Source: Nocardioidaceae bacterium (GTDB lineage Bacteria > Actinomycetota > Actinomycetes > Propionibacteriales > Nocardioidaceae). From it: DNA of 7,992 bases. Below, in pieces: positions 6,101 to 7,992 of this stretch. The translations under genes and the position numbers were made by a program. Position 1 is the stretch's first letter. Each line of letters starts with the position of its first letter. A model generated the notes under the pieces. That model was not told the DNA's origin. It made no database searches and worked only from the letters and a program-made list of their open reading frames with translations. The stretch spans positions 1 to 7,992 of the forward strand of contig JACCUS010000039.1 in NCBI GenBank assembly GCA_013811715.1, read 5' to 3'.

Positions 6101-6146
6101 GATGTGTACAGGCAGCTCATCGGATCAGCGGATGAGCAAGCACATC
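6101..6146. promoter_or_regulatory. Nested inverted repeat before the reductase gene
   Basis: GCTCATC (6115-6121) and GATGAGC (6131-6137) form a perfect 7-bp inverted repeat with a nine-base spacer. Outside it, GATGTG (6101-6106) pairs with CACATC (6141-6146). A direct repeat CTGATGT occurs at 6086-6092 and 6099-6105. The outer arm ends one base before the reductase ribosome binding site GAGGAGG (6148-6154). It could be an operator in the lysR/reductase divergent region or an RNA hairpin in the 5' leader. The repeats are seen; the function is inferred. Confidence 0.4.
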
Positions 6147-6159
6147 TGAGGAGGCACAC

Positions 6160-6768
6160 ATGAGCCGGGTCACCTGCAGCCTTTCCATCTCGGCCGACGG
6201 TTACTCGGCTGGGCACAACCAGACCGAGAAGCGCCCGTTCGGCGACGACGGCGGCGACGGCTGGGGCGACAGGCTGCACGCCTGGATGTTCGACAACCCC
6301 GAGGAGAACCGGACCGAGGTCGACCAGATGACGGATGCACGGGCATACGTCATGGGGCGGAACATGTTTGGCCCAGTGCGTGGCGAGTGGGATCGGCAGT
6401 GGAAGGGCTGGTGGGGTGACGATCCGCCGTTCCACGCCCCGGTCTTCGTGCTCACCCACCACCCGCGCGACCCGCAGCCGATGGACGGCGGCACCACGTA
6501 CCACTTCGTCACCGACGGAATCGAGTCGGCACTGGCCCAGGCGCGCGAGGCGGCCGGGGACGGCGATGTCTCGATCCATGGCGGCGCGAGCACCATCAAC
6601 CAGTATCTCGCCGCCGGCCTGATCGACGAGCTGCGGCTGCACATCGTGCCGCTCACGCTCGGCGTCGGCACCCGGCTATTCGACGGTGTCCCGTCCCTGA
6701 ATCTCGAGCAGGTGGATTCGCGGGCAGCGAGCTCGGTCACACACGTGACCTATCGCGTGCTGTCCTGA
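6160..6768 (+). CDS. Dihydrofolate reductase-like protein (RibD C-terminal domain)
   Basis: A 202-residue protein of the RibD C-terminal / dihydrofolate-reductase-like superfamily, presumably an NADPH-dependent reductase whose substrate is unknown. These stand-alone proteins are common in actinobacteria and most are not the essential folate enzyme. Visible landmarks are SISADGYSAG (9-18) at the first strand, YVMGRNMFGP (64-73), VFVLTHHPR (95-103), and the C-terminal signature SIHGGASTINQYLAAGLID (residues 136-154) followed by ELRLHIVPLTLGVGTRLFDG. Length is normal for the family and no key segment is missing. ATG 6160 has GAGGAGG five bases upstream. It is divergent from the LysR remnant, which may once have regulated it, and is the only clearly intact gene right of the exporter set. 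Confidence 0.88.
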   Translation: MSRVTCSLSISADGYSAGHNQTEKRPFGDDGGDGWGDRLHAWMFDNPEENRTEVDQMTDARAYVMGRNMFGPVRGEWDRQWKGWWGDDPPFHAPVFVLTHHPRDPQPMDGGTTYHFVTDGIESALAQAREAAGDGDVSIHGGASTINQYLAAGLIDELRLHIVPLTLGVGTRLFDGVPSLNLEQVDSRAASSVTHVTYRVLS

Positions 6769-6777
6769 ACCGAAGGG

Positions 6778-6801
6778 CGGTGTTGCACACGAGTGACACC
6801 G
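6778..6801 (+). terminator. Inverted repeat after the reductase gene
   Basis: CGGTGT (6778-6783) pairs with ACACCG (6796-6801) around a 12-base loop, starting ten bases after the stop. A second GC stem, GCCCG (6830-6834) with CGGGC (6842-6846), lies further on. Neither has a T-run. The position suits transcription termination, but the stems are weak evidence. Confidence 0.28.
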
Positions 6802-6912
6802 TGCTGCCAACAGACCCGCCGGGAGCCGCGCCCGTCCGGGGCGGGCCACTGGAACGCTGACATCCCGCGGTTGTGACCCACGAGATCGGCTAAACCGTCG
6901 GCCGAGGTCGGC

Positions 6913-7766
6913 GTGCCTCTGCTGAGCTTCGTGAGTGCGCTGATGCACAGGTGCCCGGTGGTGCCCCCAGCGACGACGTAGGGCTCGCGGTCGGCGGCAG
7001 CGACGACCAGTACGAGATCACGAAGCGTGTTGCACAGCGGCTGTCCGCTCTGCTGGCCGGTGGCTACCGACTTCCGCCGGAGTTCATCCGACCATCGCCG
7101 GTGCGCCACCTGACGTACCCGCTCTACATCGCTCCCGACGACAGCTGGTCCCAGGCGTCCGTGGTCTGGAACGTAGATCAACGCACGCCCGTGCACGGAC
7201 ACGAGACATGGGGTGTCGTCGGAATCTACTCGGGAGCCGAACGCGAGATCCGCTACGTCAAGCCCGCTCCTTCTGCGGTAGGCAGAGCCCTGACGCCGGC
7301 CGGTGAGCACGTGTGGGAACGCGGGCAAGTCACCGCGTGCTGTACAACCGACGACGACGTCCACGCTGTTGCAGCCGTAGGCGACGAGCCCACCGTCGGG
7401 ATCCACGTCTATGGCGGCAACATCGGCACCATCAACCGGCCGTCGTACGATCCAGCCACTGGAGCAATCCGATGGTTCGTCTCCGGCTGGGACCACCCGG
7501 CAGTCGACGGCAGCCAGCCTCGGGCATCCCAGCAACTGCGAGGCCTGAACAACAACGAAGGATCGCTCACCGAGAACCGCAGGCGCACCGAGCCTGGCCG
7601 CCGCCCCACGGTCCCGGTAAGCGATCGGCTACGGGACGGGGTGTTGCATGCCGTTCTTTCGTCAGACGGCCTCCTTGTGGACGGCTTCGATGTTGTTCCC
7701 ATCAGGATCGCTGACGAAACCGGTGGGGGACCCGCAACCTCAACCCCCCGGGTCAGCAAGCCCTAG
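6913..7766 (+). pseudogene. Thiol dioxygenase-like cupin (cysteine dioxygenase family), apparently frameshifted
   Basis: Between about 7002 and 7496 the frame that starts at GTG 6951 encodes a typical cysteine-dioxygenase-type 3-His cupin: RLPPEFIRPSP, TPVHGHETWGVVGIYSGAER, GQVTACCTTDDDVHAV, and TVGIHVYGGNIGTINRPSYD. The expected iron ligands are His82, His84 and His138 (numbered from 6951). Such enzymes oxidise thiols such as cysteine or 3-mercaptopropionate to sulfinates. GTG 6951 has no ribosome binding site and its first 17 residues are not family-like. In another frame, GTG 6913 has GAGG five bases upstream and reads VPLLSFVSALMHR, which resembles the family's N-terminal helix but stops at a TAG near 6979. 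A net loss of one base (or gain of two) between about 6945 and 7000 would explain this. After FVSGWDHPA (to about 7502) the frame runs about 88 codons into unrelated sequence before stopping at 7766. An unusual intact gene from 6951 cannot be excluded. Confidence 0.6.
7662..7739 (-). pseudogene. C-terminal scrap of a VOC/glyoxalase-fold gene
   Basis: A - strand frame bounded by stops holds GFVSDPDGNNIEAVHKEAV and then TGA (7662-7664). DPDGNNIEAV is the hallmark C-terminal strand of the glyoxalase/bleomycin-resistance/dioxygenase (VOC) superfamily. Only about 20 residues are recognisable, from about 7721 down; just upstream the frame meets a TGA, so the rest of the gene is gone. It lies antisense to the unconserved tail of the cupin frame, which supports that tail being non-coding. 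It is too short to encode a domain. Confidence 0.55.
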
Positions 7767-7992
7767 TTGTGCTCCCCGCCTCTGCCTCTGAACCGTTCGC
7801 TTGCTGTACGAAATCGCGGGTGGCGTGCACCTCGTAGTCCATGCCGAATACCTCCCGCAGCCGGACGATTGCCTCCAGCTCTCGCCGGCTGTGCGGGCTG
7901 GCACAGGACTCGCCCTCGTCGCCCGGCACGGGGTCGAAGGAGTGCAGCACAATCTTCTCCATCAGTTCCCCGAGGCTGATGTCCTCGAACTC
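7753..7992 (-). CDS. Unrecognised protein, C-terminal part at window edge
   Basis: The - strand frame is open from the right edge to TGA 7753-7755, about 79 residues. It reads LHSFDPVPGDEGES, then SPHSRRELEAIVRLREVFGM and DYEVHATRDF, ending in a low-complexity tail rich in Ser, Ala and Glu. Codon use fits the other genes (G/C-rich third positions). It may start at ATG 7962, with GGGGAA shortly upstream, giving 69 residues, or outside the window. I do not recognise a family. The middle looks like an amphipathic helix (ELEAIVRLREVF), with no transmembrane segment or metal motif. It probably represents a real gene because the overlapping frames have no protein-like pattern, but confidence is moderate. 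Confidence 0.45.
   Translation of the reverse strand, partial: EFEDISLGELMEKIVLHSFDPVPGDEGESCASPHSRRELEAIVRLREVFGMDYEVHATRDFVQQANGSEAEAGSTTRAC

Noticed and set aside
6750..7535. - strand frame of 261 codons opposite the cupin
   Set aside because: The conserved metal-site motifs HGH and DDDVHAV are on the + strand; the - strand translation shows no family pattern.
7611..7637. Inverted repeat GTCCCG/CGGGAC
   Set aside because: Only six pairs with a 15-base loop in a gene-debris stretch; no positional logic.
1..7992. CRISPR array, tRNA, rRNA, insertion sequence or attachment site
   Set aside because: No regularly spaced repeats, no cloverleaf-like segment, no transposase or integrase motifs, and no long terminal repeats were seen by eye.

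Overview
The window is GC-rich, with third codon positions dominated by G and C, GTG/TTG starts, possible leaderless transcription and protein families typical of Actinobacteria. I infer a high-GC actinobacterium, perhaps Nocardioides-like; the sequence does not fix the genus. No tRNA, rRNA, CRISPR array, transposase or integrase is visible.

Left edge (1-725): the C-terminally cut tail of a gene resembling the DUF6454 family (+ strand) meets the N-terminal quarter of hypF (- strand), the carbamoyltransferase of [NiFe]-hydrogenase maturation. Both genes lose their 3' parts at the same place (about 168-195), as expected from one deletion between convergent genes or from a chimeric assembly.

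Centre (916-5679): this part is intact. A Y-family DNA polymerase of the DinB2 type (916-1950) has isoleucine where the aromatic steric gate normally sits, and no visible clamp-binding tail. It is followed by a compact co-directional set: a membrane histidine kinase, a NarL/LuxR-type response regulator whose TTG start overlaps the kinase stop, a 17-codon leader ORF with its own strong ribosome binding site, an ABC-2 ATPase starting in an ATGA overlap with that leader, and an ABC-2 permease starting in another ATGA overlap. The likely logic is that the two-component pair senses a membrane or drug stress and controls the adjacent exporter. The substrate cannot be read from sequence.

Right part (5680-7992): apart from one intact dihydrofolate-reductase-like (RibD C-terminal domain) gene at 6160-6768, this side is full of broken genes: a LysR regulator reduced to its DNA-binding part and frameshifted in the linker, a thiol-dioxygenase-like cupin whose N-terminus seems to lie in another frame and whose C-terminus runs into unrelated sequence, a C-terminal scrap of a VOC/glyoxalase-fold gene, and the C-terminal part of an unrecognised protein entering from the right edge. 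The divergent lysR/reductase intergenic region holds a nested inverted repeat directly before the reductase ribosome binding site.

The strongest leads are the Ile steric-gate polymerase, the leader ORF coupled to the exporter ATPase, and the clustering of truncated or frameshifted genes on both sides of an intact cassette. I see no clear evidence of a wholly new multi-gene system.
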